DNA of 64,000 nucleotides from NCBI GenBank assembly GCA_934047225.1, contig OW203984.1, forward strand, positions 10,921,201 through 10,985,200. The letters run 5' to 3'. The DNA comes from Ypsolopha sequella. Its lineage: Eukaryota; Arthropoda; Insecta; Lepidoptera; Ypsolophidae. This document shows positions 53,340 through 63,440 of this stretch, piece by piece (within the stretch, counting starts at the first letter, position 1; every line of letters starts with the position of its first letter). The notes below the pieces were generated by a model. That model made no database searches, was not told the DNA's origin, and saw nothing but the letters and a program-made list of their open reading frames with translations. Position numbers and translations under genes: made by a program.

Positions 53340-53490
53340 TGTAGTATATCTACTTTGAAGACATTGTGGATGTCTCGCACACGCTCCGCGAGGTGAGTCA
53401 GTCGTGGTTGAACGAGAGTGACGAACAGTCGCGGATAGTGATTTCGAGCCATCGTTTGTGGTCAGTGTCTCAAGAAGTAGTGACATTACA
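53340..53490 (+). repeat. 5' LTR of the gypsy element
   Basis: Starts tgtagtatatctactttg, ends aagtagtgacattaca. Unusually short. By eye identical to the 3' LTR. Confidence 0.95.
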
Positions 53491-53509
53491 TGTGGCGACG
53501 AGTTAAAAG
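53491..53509 (+). promoter_or_regulatory. Likely primer-binding site of the gypsy element
   Basis: tgtggcgacgagttaaaag lies directly after the 5' LTR, with TGG near the start as expected for pairing to a tRNA CCA end. The tRNA was not assigned. Confidence 0.55.
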
Positions 53510-54344
53510 GTATGTTGTAGTTTTAAGTAAAAGTGATCCAAATTGAAAAATTCAATTTGCGTACGTACAGTGCCCAAGCAATAAGTCACTGTTTCTAGTA
53601 ATCCAGGGTAGTTATTAACACGCCCATATAAGGGTTATAGTCGTGAAAACTAAAGTACCAGTTTTGTGGCTTTGTGCGTGCGCATTACAAAATGCAAGTA
53701 AGATAAAATGTCTGAATGAATTAAATTGGAAGGAAAGTCTGGAGCAATTCAAACAATTTACAAAGATGGCAGGCTAAAATTCATATTCAGTTTTGTATTT
53801 TTGAATGAATCCAGTGTAAAGTGAACGATAGTCGCATGCTAGCAATGAGGTCGTGTGGGTCAGCTTAAGTTTGCTAGCCTTACACAGGTGCCGCCTGTGC
53901 CCGCCAATGTGGCGCCTCAGCTAGTTGCTATGGAATGCTATGGATGAACGGACGGACGTATGACGTATGACATAGGGTTGAAATTTCACCTAATTAATAC
54001 TGTTTAAAAATGGAAGGTGACATACTTTATCAATCGGTTATTAATAGGAAATAATTTGAATTATACTTTCTGGGTGTTCTATAGCTGGAATATTTGTGAT
54101 AGTAATCAAAAATTACAAATGATTCATAAGATATTCTCGGATTGGAGCAAACCGGCGGCGGAGCCGCCATTTTCAATAAAGTGTTGCGATTTATTACTCA
54201 AACTCAAACAAGGAGATAGAACAAATTTACAATGGCCGCTGCCGTTTGAGTTATATCTCGAAATATCTAATACATCTTCTAATATTTTTGGAATTGACTG
54301 AAATATTTTGATCATACGTAAGTTAAACAAACAGAAATAAATAT

Positions 54345-54351
<7 letters not shown>

Positions 54352-54412
<61 letters not shown>
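54352..54412 (+). repeat. 61-nt poly(A) tract
   Basis: An uninterrupted A run inside the gypsy leader, between tattatttgt and ttcaactatg. The length may be inexact in the assembly. Confidence 0.9.
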
Positions 54413-54414
<2 letters not shown>

Positions 54415-54569
54415 CAACTATGGTTGAGGTACCGATTTTAAGGCAGCATTGGCAACATTTCGGTCGCATAATAAGTATCGAATCACGGTTACAAGTGACG
54501 CGAATTCTGTATACAGTAAGAGTGATGTTTTATTTACGTAACACGGAAAGTAACACTGAAAAAAAAAAA

Positions 54570-54939
54570 TTGAAGAAGTGCTAGACAAACAAAGGTTTGT
54601 GTCCGACAAAGGTCGGGGTGCTAAAAAAAAAAAAAGTTGGAGAAGTGCTAGACAAACAAAGGTTTGTGTCCGACAAAGGTCGGGGTGCTAAAAAAAAAGT
54701 TGGAGAAGTGCTAGACAAACAAAGGTTTGTGTCCGACAAAGGTCGGGGTGCTAAAAAAAAAAGTTGGAGAAGTGCTAGACAAACAAAGGTTTGTGTCCGA
54801 CAAAGGTCGGGGTGCTAAAAAAAAGTTGGAGAAGTGCTAGACAAACAAAGGTTTGTGTCCGACAAAGGTCGGGGTGCTAAAAAAAAAGTTGGAGAAGTGC
54901 TAGACAAACAAAGGTTTGTGTCCGACAAAGGTCGGGGTG

Positions 54940-54992
<53 letters not shown>

Positions 54993-55041
54993 GGAGAAGT
55001 GCTAGACAAACAAAGGTTTGTGTACGACAAAGGTCAAGATG

Positions 55042-55090
<49 letters not shown>

Positions 55091-55138
55091 GAGAGGTGCT
55101 AGACAAACAAAGGTTTGTGTCCGACAAAGGTCGGGGTG

Positions 55139-55173
<35 letters not shown>

Positions 55174-55288
55174 GAGAAGTGCTAGACAAACAAAGGTTTG
55201 TGTCCGACAAAGGTCGGGGTGCTTAACAAAATGACGGACAAAGGTCTCTGCTACTAGGCAAACAAAGGTTTGCAGATGACAAAGGTCA
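54570..55288 (+). repeat. Tandem 54-nt double-hairpin units separated by poly(A)
   Basis: Nine units at 54570, 54636, 54699, 54763, 54825, 54888, 54990, 55087 and 55170, separated by A runs of 13, 9, 10, 8, 9, 48, 43 and 29, then a diverged stretch at 55224-55288. Each unit holds ACAAAC-AAAG-GTTTGT and CCGAC-AAAG-GTCGG. Units 2-6 look identical; unit 7 has a damaged second stem. Confidence 0.95.
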
Positions 55289-55427
55289 AAAAAAAAAAAA
55301 AAATAAATAAAAAATAAAAAGTATGTGTGAGTTGTGTGAGTGTGATTGCTAGACAAAACCAATGTTTGTAGTAGAAAAGCTTCACAGTTTCGTTAATTGT
55401 CCTCAGGTAGCCCTAAAAGTTACGAAA

Positions 55428-56801
55428 ATGGCACAGTCGCTAACCCTTGAAAAGTTCGATTGTGAGGGAGATGCTACTTCAGTATTAGTTCGGTGGGAAA
55501 GATGGAAAAGGGCATTTGCTATTTATATTGACGCGACAGGCATTAAAAAGGATGTACAGAAACGTGCAAGCCTTTTGCACCTTGGGGGACTAGACCTTCA
55601 AGAAATATTTTATAATATACCAGGTGCTAACATAGAGCCAGCTGAAGGTATAGATGTTCTTGACACTGCAATAAAAAAACTGGATGATTACTTTGCTCCA
55701 AAGCAAAATAAAATTTATGAACGTCATCGTTTTAGGTTGCTCAAACAAGAATGTAATGAGAAATTCAACAAGTTTTTGATCCGTTTGAGACAACAAGCCG
55801 ATAAATGCAAGTTTCATGATAACACCGAACAGATAATTGACCAAATTACGGAAAAGTGTTCCTCAGAAGAACTAAGGAAAAAAATTCTTCAGACTGGTGA
55901 TTCTATAACACTAGATACCATAATATCTGAAGCAAATTCTTTGGAAATCATAGCATCACAAATGGAAGATTTCAAAAAAGGAAGTTCGTCAAGCAACGAG
56001 GTGAATAAAATACATCTTAAATCGAACCAAATGTCAACAAATACATCAAAACAAAATTGTACAAGATGTGGAAGTTTCAAACACCTTTCAAATGATTCGC
56101 GATGTCCAGCTAGAAATAAAAAATGTTTTAACTGTGAAAAAGAAGGGCACTATGGACGATTGTGTAAGACAAGTGGAATGAAAAGAAAATACGAAGACAA
56201 AAATGAAGATAGTAGTAGAAAGTGGAAAAAAACAAGATTTGAACAGCAGTCTACGAAAAAAATGGATAGAATTAACCAAGTGACAGAAAATGAAGGGGTT
56301 GATTATGTTTTTCATTTAGATGATGATATTTCTGTGGGTTGTAGAATTGGTGGTGTTCAAGCAGAGATGTTAATCGATTCAGGCTGTAAGCACAATCTTA
56401 TAACAGACAAAACGTGGCAAGAACTACAACATGACAGAAAGTTTTGCTTTACGGAAATAAAGACTCCCGATAAAACATTCCTAGCATATGGCAGTAACGT
56501 TCCTCTAACCCTAAACGGATGTTTTGAAGCAAATCTACAAGTAGGAGAGAAATCTGAAAATTCTACGTTCTATGTTATTGAAGATGGTACAAGAAATCTT
56601 TTGGGCAGGATAACAGCCACTTCATTAGGATTACTAAAAATTGGTTATGACGTCAACCAAGTGGATGTTAGTATCTTTCCAAAGTTCAAAGATGTCATAG
56701 TTGAAATACCAATCGATGAATCTGTACATCCGGTTGTACAATCCTACAGAAGAATCCCTATACCATTGGAAGAAAAAGTTGAGAAAAAATATCTGATTTG
56801 A
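55428..56801 (+). CDS. Gypsy Gag-protease frame
   Basis: Start chosen at the ATG at 55428 (ATGGCACAG; followed by a Gag-like N-terminus), although the frame is open from 55362. Gag region: RWERWKRAFAIYIDATG, then LDDYFAPKQN and HRFRLLKQECNEKFNKFLI, typical of insect Ty3/gypsy Gag. Two zinc knuckles at ~residues 232 and 254 of the open frame: CTRCGSFKHL... and CFNCEKEGHYGRLC. Aspartic protease active site MLIDSGCKHNLI at ~336. The frame ends at TGA 56799-56801 in the protease-RT linker, not at the usual Gag/Pol border, next to a run of six A at 56784-56789. Confidence 0.9.
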   Translation: MAQSLTLEKFDCEGDATSVLVRWERWKRAFAIYIDATGIKKDVQKRASLLHLGGLDLQEIFYNIPGANIEPAEGIDVLDTAIKKLDDYFAPKQNKIYERHRFRLLKQECNEKFNKFLIRLRQQADKCKFHDNTEQIIDQITEKCSSEELRKKILQTGDSITLDTIISEANSLEIIASQMEDFKKGSSSSNEVNKIHLKSNQMSTNTSKQNCTRCGSFKHLSNDSRCPARNKKCFNCEKEGHYGRLCKTSGMKRKYEDKNEDSSRKWKKTRFEQQSTKKMDRINQVTENEGVDYVFHLDDDISVGCRIGGVQAEMLIDSGCKHNLITDKTWQELQHDRKFCFTEIKTPDKTFLAYGSNVPLTLNGCFEANLQVGEKSENSTFYVIEDGTRNLLGRITATSLGLLKIGYDVNQVDVSIFPKFKDVIVEIPIDESVHPVVQSYRRIPIPLEEKVEKKYLI

Positions 56802-59296
56802 TAGATCGGGACATAATAGAAGAAGTAAAGGGTTCTTCAAGATGGATATCACCAATTGTGCCAATTTTAAAAGACGATGGGCAAGTGCGTCTCTGTGTGG
56901 ACATGAGGAGAGCAAATAAAGCAATTTTGCGTGAGAACCATCCACTTCCAACAATGGATAAGCTGTTGCCAAAAGTAAGTAAAGCAAAGTACTTCAGCAA
57001 ACTAGATATGAAAGATGCTTTTCATCAAATTGAGTTACACCAAGATTCCAGACACATCACAACTTTTATCACCAGTAAGGGATTATACAGATACAAACGT
57101 TTGATGTTTGGGATATCTTGCGCTCCAGAAATATTTCAAAAAACACTTGAACGAGTATTGCTAGGGTGCGATGGTGTCGTTAATTTTATTGATGATATTT
57201 TGGTGTTTGGAAAAGATATTCAAGATCATGATACGAGGCTACAAAAGGTCATGGAAGTATTACATGAAAATAACGCAGTATTAAAGACGGAAAAATGTAT
57301 CTTTAGGGTAACAAAGGTAGAATTCCTGGGACATGAACTGACAAAAGACGGCATAAAACCACTGGATAAATACATAAAGGCGATTCAAGAATTCAGAGCT
57401 CCAGTCACGGTTGGAGAACTGCAAAGCTTTCTAGGTTTAGTTAATTTTGTTAACAAGTGGATTCCAAACCTAGCAACTACAACAGAACCCCTAAAGGAAT
57501 TACTTAGGGACAAACGAGGAAGTACCTTTGATATTCAAGATCGATGGGGGCAAAACCAACAGACAGCTTTTGAATATCTCAAAGCGTTACTCACCAAAAT
57601 TCCTACACTGGGGTACTACGACGTAAAAAATAAAACCATAGTGATTGCAGATGCTAGTCCAGTTGGATTGGGTGGGGTTCTTATCCAAGTAGACAATGGT
57701 GAACCAAGAATTATTGCGTATGGGAATAAGACTCTTACAGCGTGTGAACGTCGCTACTGCCAAACAGAAAAAGAAGCGTTAGCACTTATTTGGGCGGTGG
57801 AACATTTTCACATATTTCTATATGGTAAAGAGTTCGAATTGATAACGGATCACAAACCGTTGGAAGCAATATTCTCACCAAAATCTAAACCATGTGCAAG
57901 AATGGAAAGATGGATTCTAAGGCTACAGAGCTATACATATAAGGTGAAATATCAACCAGGCAAAAGTAACATTGCAGACCCTCTGTCAAGGTTGTGTGTT
58001 GCTAAAACAACGAACAAGGTAACTGAGGATACAGAAACACACGTTCATCAAATTTTAGAATATACAAAACCAGTTGCGGTTCAGCTGAAGGATGTCATGA
58101 GTTGTTCTATAGAAGACCCAGAAATTATGAAAGTAAGGAAAGGATTATACAATGACCAATGGGATGATGAAGTAAAAGCGTACAAAATTTTCCAAACGGA
58201 GTTATGTTTCTATGAAGGGATATTATTAAGAGGAATAAGAATAGTAGTCCCCAAAAAACTACGTCAAAAGATTTTAGATGCTGCACATGAAGGCCATCCA
58301 GGCATTGTAGCAATGAAAGCACGTCTGAGAACTAAAGTTTGGTGGCCTAAATATGACAAAGACGCTGAAAATATCGTAAAATCATGCAAAGGATGCACTC
58401 TTGTTTCCGCGCCGAACCCTCCAAACCCACTAAAACGACGGGAGTTACCGCACGAATCATGGGTAGATTTAGCAGTGGACTTAATGGGACCATTACCTAG
58501 TGGTGACTATATTTTTGTGGTTGTTGATTATTTTAGCCGCTACAAGGAGGTGAAAATCTGTCGTAAAATAACAAGTACAGATATAATTTCACACCTCAAT
58601 GAAATCTTCAGTCGATTAGGATATCCTGTTTCAATAACAGCTGATAATGGGAGGCAGTTTTGTAGCGAAGACTTCAAGCAGTTTTGCAAGGACAGGAACA
58701 TAACTCTTTATAGTACAATACCCTACTGGCCTCAGCAAAATGGCGAGGTAGAACGTCAAAATCGTGATATTCTGAAACGGCTAAAAATTAGCCAAGCTGA
58801 AAAACGAGACTGGAAAGAATGCCTATTGGAGTATTTAATGATGTATAACAGTACACCGCATTCTACTACGGGAAAAACACCGTCAGAGCTTTTTTTTAAA
58901 AGGCAATTTCGAGATAAAATTCCAATGACAGGTGATATGGGTCACCCTCATGAGGAGGAAGACGTTAGGGATAGAGATAAAGAAAAAAAAGAGAAAGGAA
59001 AAGAATATACTGACAAGAAAAGAAAAGCACAATATTGTGAATTGGAACCGGGTGACAAAGTGTATGTAAAGAATACACATAAAGAAAATAAATTAAGTTT
59101 AAACTATGAGCCTACTATACACACAGTGGAAAAAAGAAATGGAGGAGATTTAGAAGTTCGAAATGATGATACAGGGATGTTATACAGAAGAAATGTGGTT
59201 CACTTAAAAAAAGTTGAAGGAAAATGGAGAGCCATTGGGGATGGAAATGAAGAAGTAAATAAAAGTGAATCTGAGGGTGAAGGGACTAAACTCTAA
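56798..59296 (+). CDS. Gypsy RT-RNase H-integrase frame
   Basis: Open in the -1 frame relative to Gag-protease, overlapping it by 4 nt, with no ATG at its start. RT: SPIVPILKDDGQVRLCVDMR, FSKLDMKDAFHQI, and the active site FIDDILVFG (~129). RNase H: IADASPVGLGGVL (~284) and ITDHKPLEAIF. Integrase: H2C2 zinc motif HEGHPG...CKGC (~494-530) and catalytic D (VDLMGPLPSG ~560), D (TADNGRQF ~614), E (NGEVERQ ~650). Only ~112 nt lie between its stop and the 3' LTR, so there is no env. Apart from the frame change, all catalytic residues are present. Confidence 0.93.
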   Translation: MIDRDIIEEVKGSSRWISPIVPILKDDGQVRLCVDMRRANKAILRENHPLPTMDKLLPKVSKAKYFSKLDMKDAFHQIELHQDSRHITTFITSKGLYRYKRLMFGISCAPEIFQKTLERVLLGCDGVVNFIDDILVFGKDIQDHDTRLQKVMEVLHENNAVLKTEKCIFRVTKVEFLGHELTKDGIKPLDKYIKAIQEFRAPVTVGELQSFLGLVNFVNKWIPNLATTTEPLKELLRDKRGSTFDIQDRWGQNQQTAFEYLKALLTKIPTLGYYDVKNKTIVIADASPVGLGGVLIQVDNGEPRIIAYGNKTLTACERRYCQTEKEALALIWAVEHFHIFLYGKEFELITDHKPLEAIFSPKSKPCARMERWILRLQSYTYKVKYQPGKSNIADPLSRLCVAKTTNKVTEDTETHVHQILEYTKPVAVQLKDVMSCSIEDPEIMKVRKGLYNDQWDDEVKAYKIFQTELCFYEGILLRGIRIVVPKKLRQKILDAAHEGHPGIVAMKARLRTKVWWPKYDKDAENIVKSCKGCTLVSAPNPPNPLKRRELPHESWVDLAVDLMGPLPSGDYIFVVVDYFSRYKEVKICRKITSTDIISHLNEIFSRLGYPVSITADNGRQFCSEDFKQFCKDRNITLYSTIPYWPQQNGEVERQNRDILKRLKISQAEKRDWKECLLEYLMMYNSTPHSTTGKTPSELFFKRQFRDKIPMTGDMGHPHEEEDVRDRDKEKKEKGKEYTDKKRKAQYCELEPGDKVYVKNTHKENKLSLNYEPTIHTVEKRNGGDLEVRNDDTGMLYRRNVVHLKKVEGKWRAIGDGNEEVNKSESEGEGTKL

Positions 59297-59395
59297 GTTA
59301 ATTAATCAATAATTAAAATAATTAAAAGTTACAAATAAAAATTGGCGTTTTACTATCCTAAAATTTGTGAAGATTTCAGTTTAAAAAATATATAT

Positions 59396-59408
59396 AAAAA
59401 GGAAGGGA
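59396..59408 (+). promoter_or_regulatory. Polypurine tract of the gypsy element
   Basis: aaaaaggaaggga, all purine, abutting the 3' LTR; plus-strand primer site. Confidence 0.8.
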
Positions 59409-59559
59409 TGTAGTATATCTACTTTGAAGACATTGTGGATGTCTCGCACACGCTCCGCGAGGTGAGTCAGTCGTGGTTGAACGAGAGTGACGAACAGTCG
59501 CGGATAGTGATTTCGAGCCATCGTTTGTGGTCAGTGTCTCAAGAAGTAGTGACATTACA
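59409..59559 (+). repeat. 3' LTR of the gypsy element
   Basis: Copy of 53340-53490, preceded by the purine tract aaaaaggaaggga (59396-59408). Confidence 0.95.
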
Positions 59560-59815
59560 CTATATACTGGAAATTATAAATTATCTACAGTGAAATACGC
59601 CATTCTGTTAATTTATCCGCTGCGATTATACCATTTGATCATTTCACAGAAAATATTATCTGCCTACCTGCTAATTCTTAATATTATCGAGAGGTACTCG
59701 TACACAGGTTCGTCCGCCGCCCGTGTTATCTCTAACTCATTAGCATTATTCTATGTTGTAGTCAGTATAAAACTTTCAATAGTTCTGGTACTTGCCTAAC
59801 TTTGTACTATATAAC

Positions 59816-62800
59816 ATGCCAAATTCCGCAGAAGCTGCAAAATTAAAGATGTCGTATAGTTTAAAGAAGCTTAAAAATAAAAGGCAAGAATTGTTTAATC
59901 GCCTTCAGAGAGTTTATGACTTTTCTAAAACCGCTTTAGAGGATGTTTCTTCGGCAGAATTGTTTATGGCCAATGTCGAAACTTTGGATACTGTACGCTC
60001 AGAAATTCATGTAATCATAGATGAAATTAATGACACAGAGGTATTGATAAATCCTAATTTTGAACCAAATTATCAAAGTTGGTCAGCTTTTGAGGATCTT
60101 TACTCCCATTGCAAATACATCAACCGGAAGTTATCACATTCTTCGAAATCGGCTGACTCTAAAGTTAAAGCTCCACTTGACATGGAATGTCCCAAAAAAC
60201 CTACTATCAAGCTTCCAAAACTGGAACTCGTTGGTTTTTCTGGTGAAGCTACTATGTGGCCAACATTCTATGAAACATTTAAAACCACGATTCACGATAA
60301 TCCGGACTTGACCGACAACGAACGAGTACAATACCTGATGGGTAAACTTTCTGGCCGGGCACTTTCGATTTGTTCTGGAATCACACCGAACGCAACTAAC
60401 TACGACATAATCTGGAAAACACTCGTTTCTACTTTTCAAGACTCGCGTAGTTTAGCCACTACTTATTTGGATCAAATGTTTGAATTTCGCCCTTTAACTA
60501 CCGCTAGTTCAAAAAACTTGGACTTGTTTTTAGACAAGTTCTGTTCCGCTGTTTCGTGTTTAAAATCGCTGAATATTAAAGATCTTTCGGATTTTATCCT
60601 TATGTATTTGGCCCTTAAAAAACTTGATGTTGAAACCGCTCGTTCATTTGAAATGTTTAAACGTGGTTCCGATTTACCCCATTATGATGAATTAATATCA
60701 TTTTTACGGGAACAAACTAAGATACTGAACCGCACTGCACCCGCAATTACCGCTCCCGCTCCGAACCGCTCCGTTAATAATAATAACAACAAAACCGGGT
60801 ACAGTACCAAGTCAACCCATGCTTTTGTCTCCGCTTCGACCAATAATAATTGTTGTCCGCTATGTAAACAATTAAAACACTATAATTTATATAAGTGTCC
60901 CGAATTTGTGAAACTAGATATCGAGAAAAGATTTCAGTTCATCAAATCTAATAACGGTTGCACCAATTGTTTAAGTATTACGCATAACAATTCCGCTTGT
61001 AAATCGTCTTATAATTGCCGCCATTGTAATTGTAAACACCATTCGATGTTGTGCCGCAAACAAAATGTGATGAATACTCACACCGCGCTTGGTCAAAATA
61101 TTACCGTGTCTCCACGCACACATACGCAATCTTCGAGGTTGGTGGATCCTGCCGTATCGGCGACTAACACAGAACATATGACTAATGATTCTCAATCCGT
61201 ACCAACTGCGAGTAATAATATTTCTTTATGTAACTTACAGCCTAACTCGCAGCGTAATGAAACATGCCTTTTAGGTACAATTCAAGTGATCGTGAAAGAT
61301 TCTAACGGTATGTCTGTCCGTCTACGTGCGCTCTGCGACCCTGCGTCACAATCCAGTTTTTCGACGGTTTCCTGTTGTGAGAAGCTTAACTTAAAATATG
61401 AGAAAATTCCCCGCGCTTTTGTTAAGGGCATCGGCTCTTCATCAAACCCAATTAAGGGTGCGACAAACCTTAAATTGTTTTCACGATTTGATGATTCGGT
61501 TTCAATTTCGCTTGACACTTATGTAATCGACCGTATTACCGACAACTTACCATCGGTGCAGGTGGATTTGTCTACGCTTTCGTATTTAAAATATATCACA
61601 CTTGCTGATGAAACATTTTACTTACCGGGTGAGATTGATATTCTTATCGGTGCATCTTTATTCGCGGATATCTTGTTATCAGGCCGCGTCTCTGGTCCCC
61701 CGGGTACGCCGACGGGATTTCAGACCATCTTCGGTTTTACGCTAATTGGTAATACGCCTGTTTACCAAAATACCGCATGTTCAATTTCGTTATGCTCTTA
61801 TATGGAGATTGAACCGCCAATAGATTTTATTTTACAAAAATTTTGGCAATTAGAAGAGGTGCATTGTGAACCTGCTTCTAGTCCCGCAAATGATGAATGT
61901 GAAAAATTATTTATTAACAATGTGTCACGTGACCCCGCTGGTCGCTATTCGGTTTCTTTACCGTTCGCACGGAATCCTAACATACTAGGAAACTCGTACC
62001 ATCACGCAAAAAAGTGTTTTATGTCTCTTGAGCGTAGGTTTGTTTCTAACGCAGATTTAAAGTCAAATAAACTTTGTTCTCCCGCTTTAAATCGACTATC
62101 GCCATTTTTAGATAAAAATGGATTGTTACGCGTTGGTGGTCGACTTCGCAACACAGACATGACGTTCGATCAACAACACCCTGTGTTGTTACCTCGTAAA
62201 AATCATATTGTCGAATTGATTATCATTCATTATCATCGCAAAAATTGTCACACTGGACCAGTGGCTTTAATGTCAATAATCCGCCAAAAATTTTGGATAC
62301 TTTCCTGTCGAAATATTGTTCGTCGCGTAATACATAGCTGCAATTATTGTTTTAAGGCGAAGCCGAGACAAACCTTCCCTTTCATGGCAGATTTACCATC
62401 ATGCCGCGTTAATGAGGCTAAAGCTTTTGTCCACTGCGCTGTGGATTATTGTGGTCCTATCAGTATCACTCCGTATCGAAAACGTGGAGTCCGTCCCGTC
62501 AAATGTTACCTCTGCATATTTGTATGCCTGGTGACTCGTGCAGTTCACGTTGAATTGGCAACTGATCTTAGCACGAACACTTTTCTTTCCGCGTTCAAAC
62601 GTTTTTTATCTAGACGTGGAGCAGTGTCTTTCGTATATTCAGATAATGCTACGAACTTTGTAGGCGCTAGAAATGCCCTCTCAGAAATTTACAATTTGAC
62701 AAACTCCGAAGAATTTAAAACGTCTTTCGCGAATGAACTTGCCGATCATAGAATACAATGGAAATTTAATATTCCACGTAGCCCACATTTTGGGGGACAT

Positions 62801-63340
62801 TATGAGATATATGTCAAAGGATTTAAGACGCATTTGCATAGAGTAGTAGGTACTCAACTGTTGACCTACGAAGAATTATTAACTGTAGTTACGCAAATAG
62901 AATGTGTCATAAATTCTCGTCCGCTTACGCTGCTGAGTGAAGATCCATCTGAACTTAGCGCGTTAACTCCTGCACATTTTCTGATGTCAACTCCTTTAAA
63001 AGAATTACCCGCTTGTAAGGTGGCTGATGAGCCAGTTAATTTATTACGTCGCTACGCGTTGCTTGATCAAATGGTAGAATCGTTCGCAAGGCGATGGAAG
63101 AATGATTATCTCCATCTTCTCCAGTCTAGAGGAAAATGGAATACACCTTCCAACCCAATCAAAATTGGATCTGTTGTCGTTGTAGTTACCGATAACACTC
63201 CACCGCTTCAATGGCCGCTCGGTGTTATTGTAGCTGTATACCCTGGCAAAGATAATGTCATTAGGGTAGCTTCTGTCAAAACGACGACAGGTGTTTACAA
63301 ACGACCTGTCGTGCGTCTTTGCCCTCTCCCATCTCAATAA
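59816..63340 (+). CDS. BEL/Pao polyprotein lacking RT and RNase H
   Basis: One uninterrupted frame; the first ATG is at 59816, with eight more upstream codons open. Numbered from the frame start at 59792: a Gag-like DUF1759-type region (LVGFSGEATMWPTFYETF, ~residues 145-260), a Cys/His-rich segment (CPLCKQLKHYNLYKCPEF to HCNCKHHSMLC, ~353-420), an aspartic protease of the BEL type (ALCDPASQSSF, ~513), then the pre-RT segment FWQLEE...KKCFMSLERRF (~749). The next residues already belong to the integrase lead-in (LNRLSPFLDKNGLLRVGGRL), so RT and RNase H are absent, in frame. The integrase keeps the zinc motif (HYHRKNCH...CNYC) and D (VDYCGP), D (YSDNATNF) and E (GGHYE). Known family: BEL polyproteins are ~1700 aa; this one is ~1170. 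Confidence 0.9.
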   Translation: MPNSAEAAKLKMSYSLKKLKNKRQELFNRLQRVYDFSKTALEDVSSAELFMANVETLDTVRSEIHVIIDEINDTEVLINPNFEPNYQSWSAFEDLYSHCKYINRKLSHSSKSADSKVKAPLDMECPKKPTIKLPKLELVGFSGEATMWPTFYETFKTTIHDNPDLTDNERVQYLMGKLSGRALSICSGITPNATNYDIIWKTLVSTFQDSRSLATTYLDQMFEFRPLTTASSKNLDLFLDKFCSAVSCLKSLNIKDLSDFILMYLALKKLDVETARSFEMFKRGSDLPHYDELISFLREQTKILNRTAPAITAPAPNRSVNNNNNKTGYSTKSTHAFVSASTNNNCCPLCKQLKHYNLYKCPEFVKLDIEKRFQFIKSNNGCTNCLSITHNNSACKSSYNCRHCNCKHHSMLCRKQNVMNTHTALGQNITVSPRTHTQSSRLVDPAVSATNTEHMTNDSQSVPTASNNISLCNLQPNSQRNETCLLGTIQVIVKDSNGMSVRLRALCDPASQSSFSTVSCCEKLNLKYEKIPRAFVKGIGSSSNPIKGATNLKLFSRFDDSVSISLDTYVIDRITDNLPSVQVDLSTLSYLKYITLADETFYLPGEIDILIGASLFADILLSGRVSGPPGTPTGFQTIFGFTLIGNTPVYQNTACSISLCSYMEIEPPIDFILQKFWQLEEVHCEPASSPANDECEKLFINNVSRDPAGRYSVSLPFARNPNILGNSYHHAKKCFMSLERRFVSNADLKSNKLCSPALNRLSPFLDKNGLLRVGGRLRNTDMTFDQQHPVLLPRKNHIVELIIIHYHRKNCHTGPVALMSIIRQKFWILSCRNIVRRVIHSCNYCFKAKPRQTFPFMADLPSCRVNEAKAFVHCAVDYCGPISITPYRKRGVRPVKCYLCIFVCLVTRAVHVELATDLSTNTFLSAFKRFLSRRGAVSFVYSDNATNFVGARNALSEIYNLTNSEEFKTSFANELADHRIQWKFNIPRSPHFGGHYEIYVKGFKTHLHRVVGTQLLTYEELLTVVTQIECVINSRPLTLLSEDPSELSALTPAHFLMSTPLKELPACKVADEPVNLLRRYALLDQMVESFARRWKNDYLHLLQSRGKWNTPSNPIKIGSVVVVVTDNTPPLQWPLGVIVAVYPGKDNVIRVASVKTTTGVYKRPVVRLCPLPSQ

Positions 63341-63440
63341 CTCCTTTCTTTGCCCCCGCTTCAAAATTTCGTTATTCTCTGTCTTATTTTTACTTTTCTA
63401 TTCTTATTTTAAAACCAATGGTTTTAACGCCGGGGGCAAA

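Larger units (their letters stand above)
53510..55406 (+). other. Possible intron in the gypsy leader
   Basis: A consensus donor aaaag|gtatgt lies just after the primer-binding site. A plausible acceptor, gttaattgtcctcag, ends 21 nt before the gag ATG. Splicing would remove the whole poly(A)/hairpin leader from gag-pol mRNA. Inference from splice-site sequence only. Confidence 0.4.
53340..59559 (+). mobile_element. Ty3/gypsy LTR retrotransposon nested in the BEL 5' leader
   Basis: Two 151-bp LTRs look identical, TG...CA, with target duplication CTATA (53335-53339 and 59560-59564). Contains gag-protease and RT-RNase H-integrase frames, no env. Total 6220 bp. Confidence 0.95.

Noticed and set aside
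54834..55142. Lys-rich frame across the A-run minisatellite (KKKK..VGEVLDKQRF repeats)
   Set aside because: Continuity depends on A-run lengths being multiples of three in only some units, and other units are in different frames. It is a repeat artefact, not a protein.
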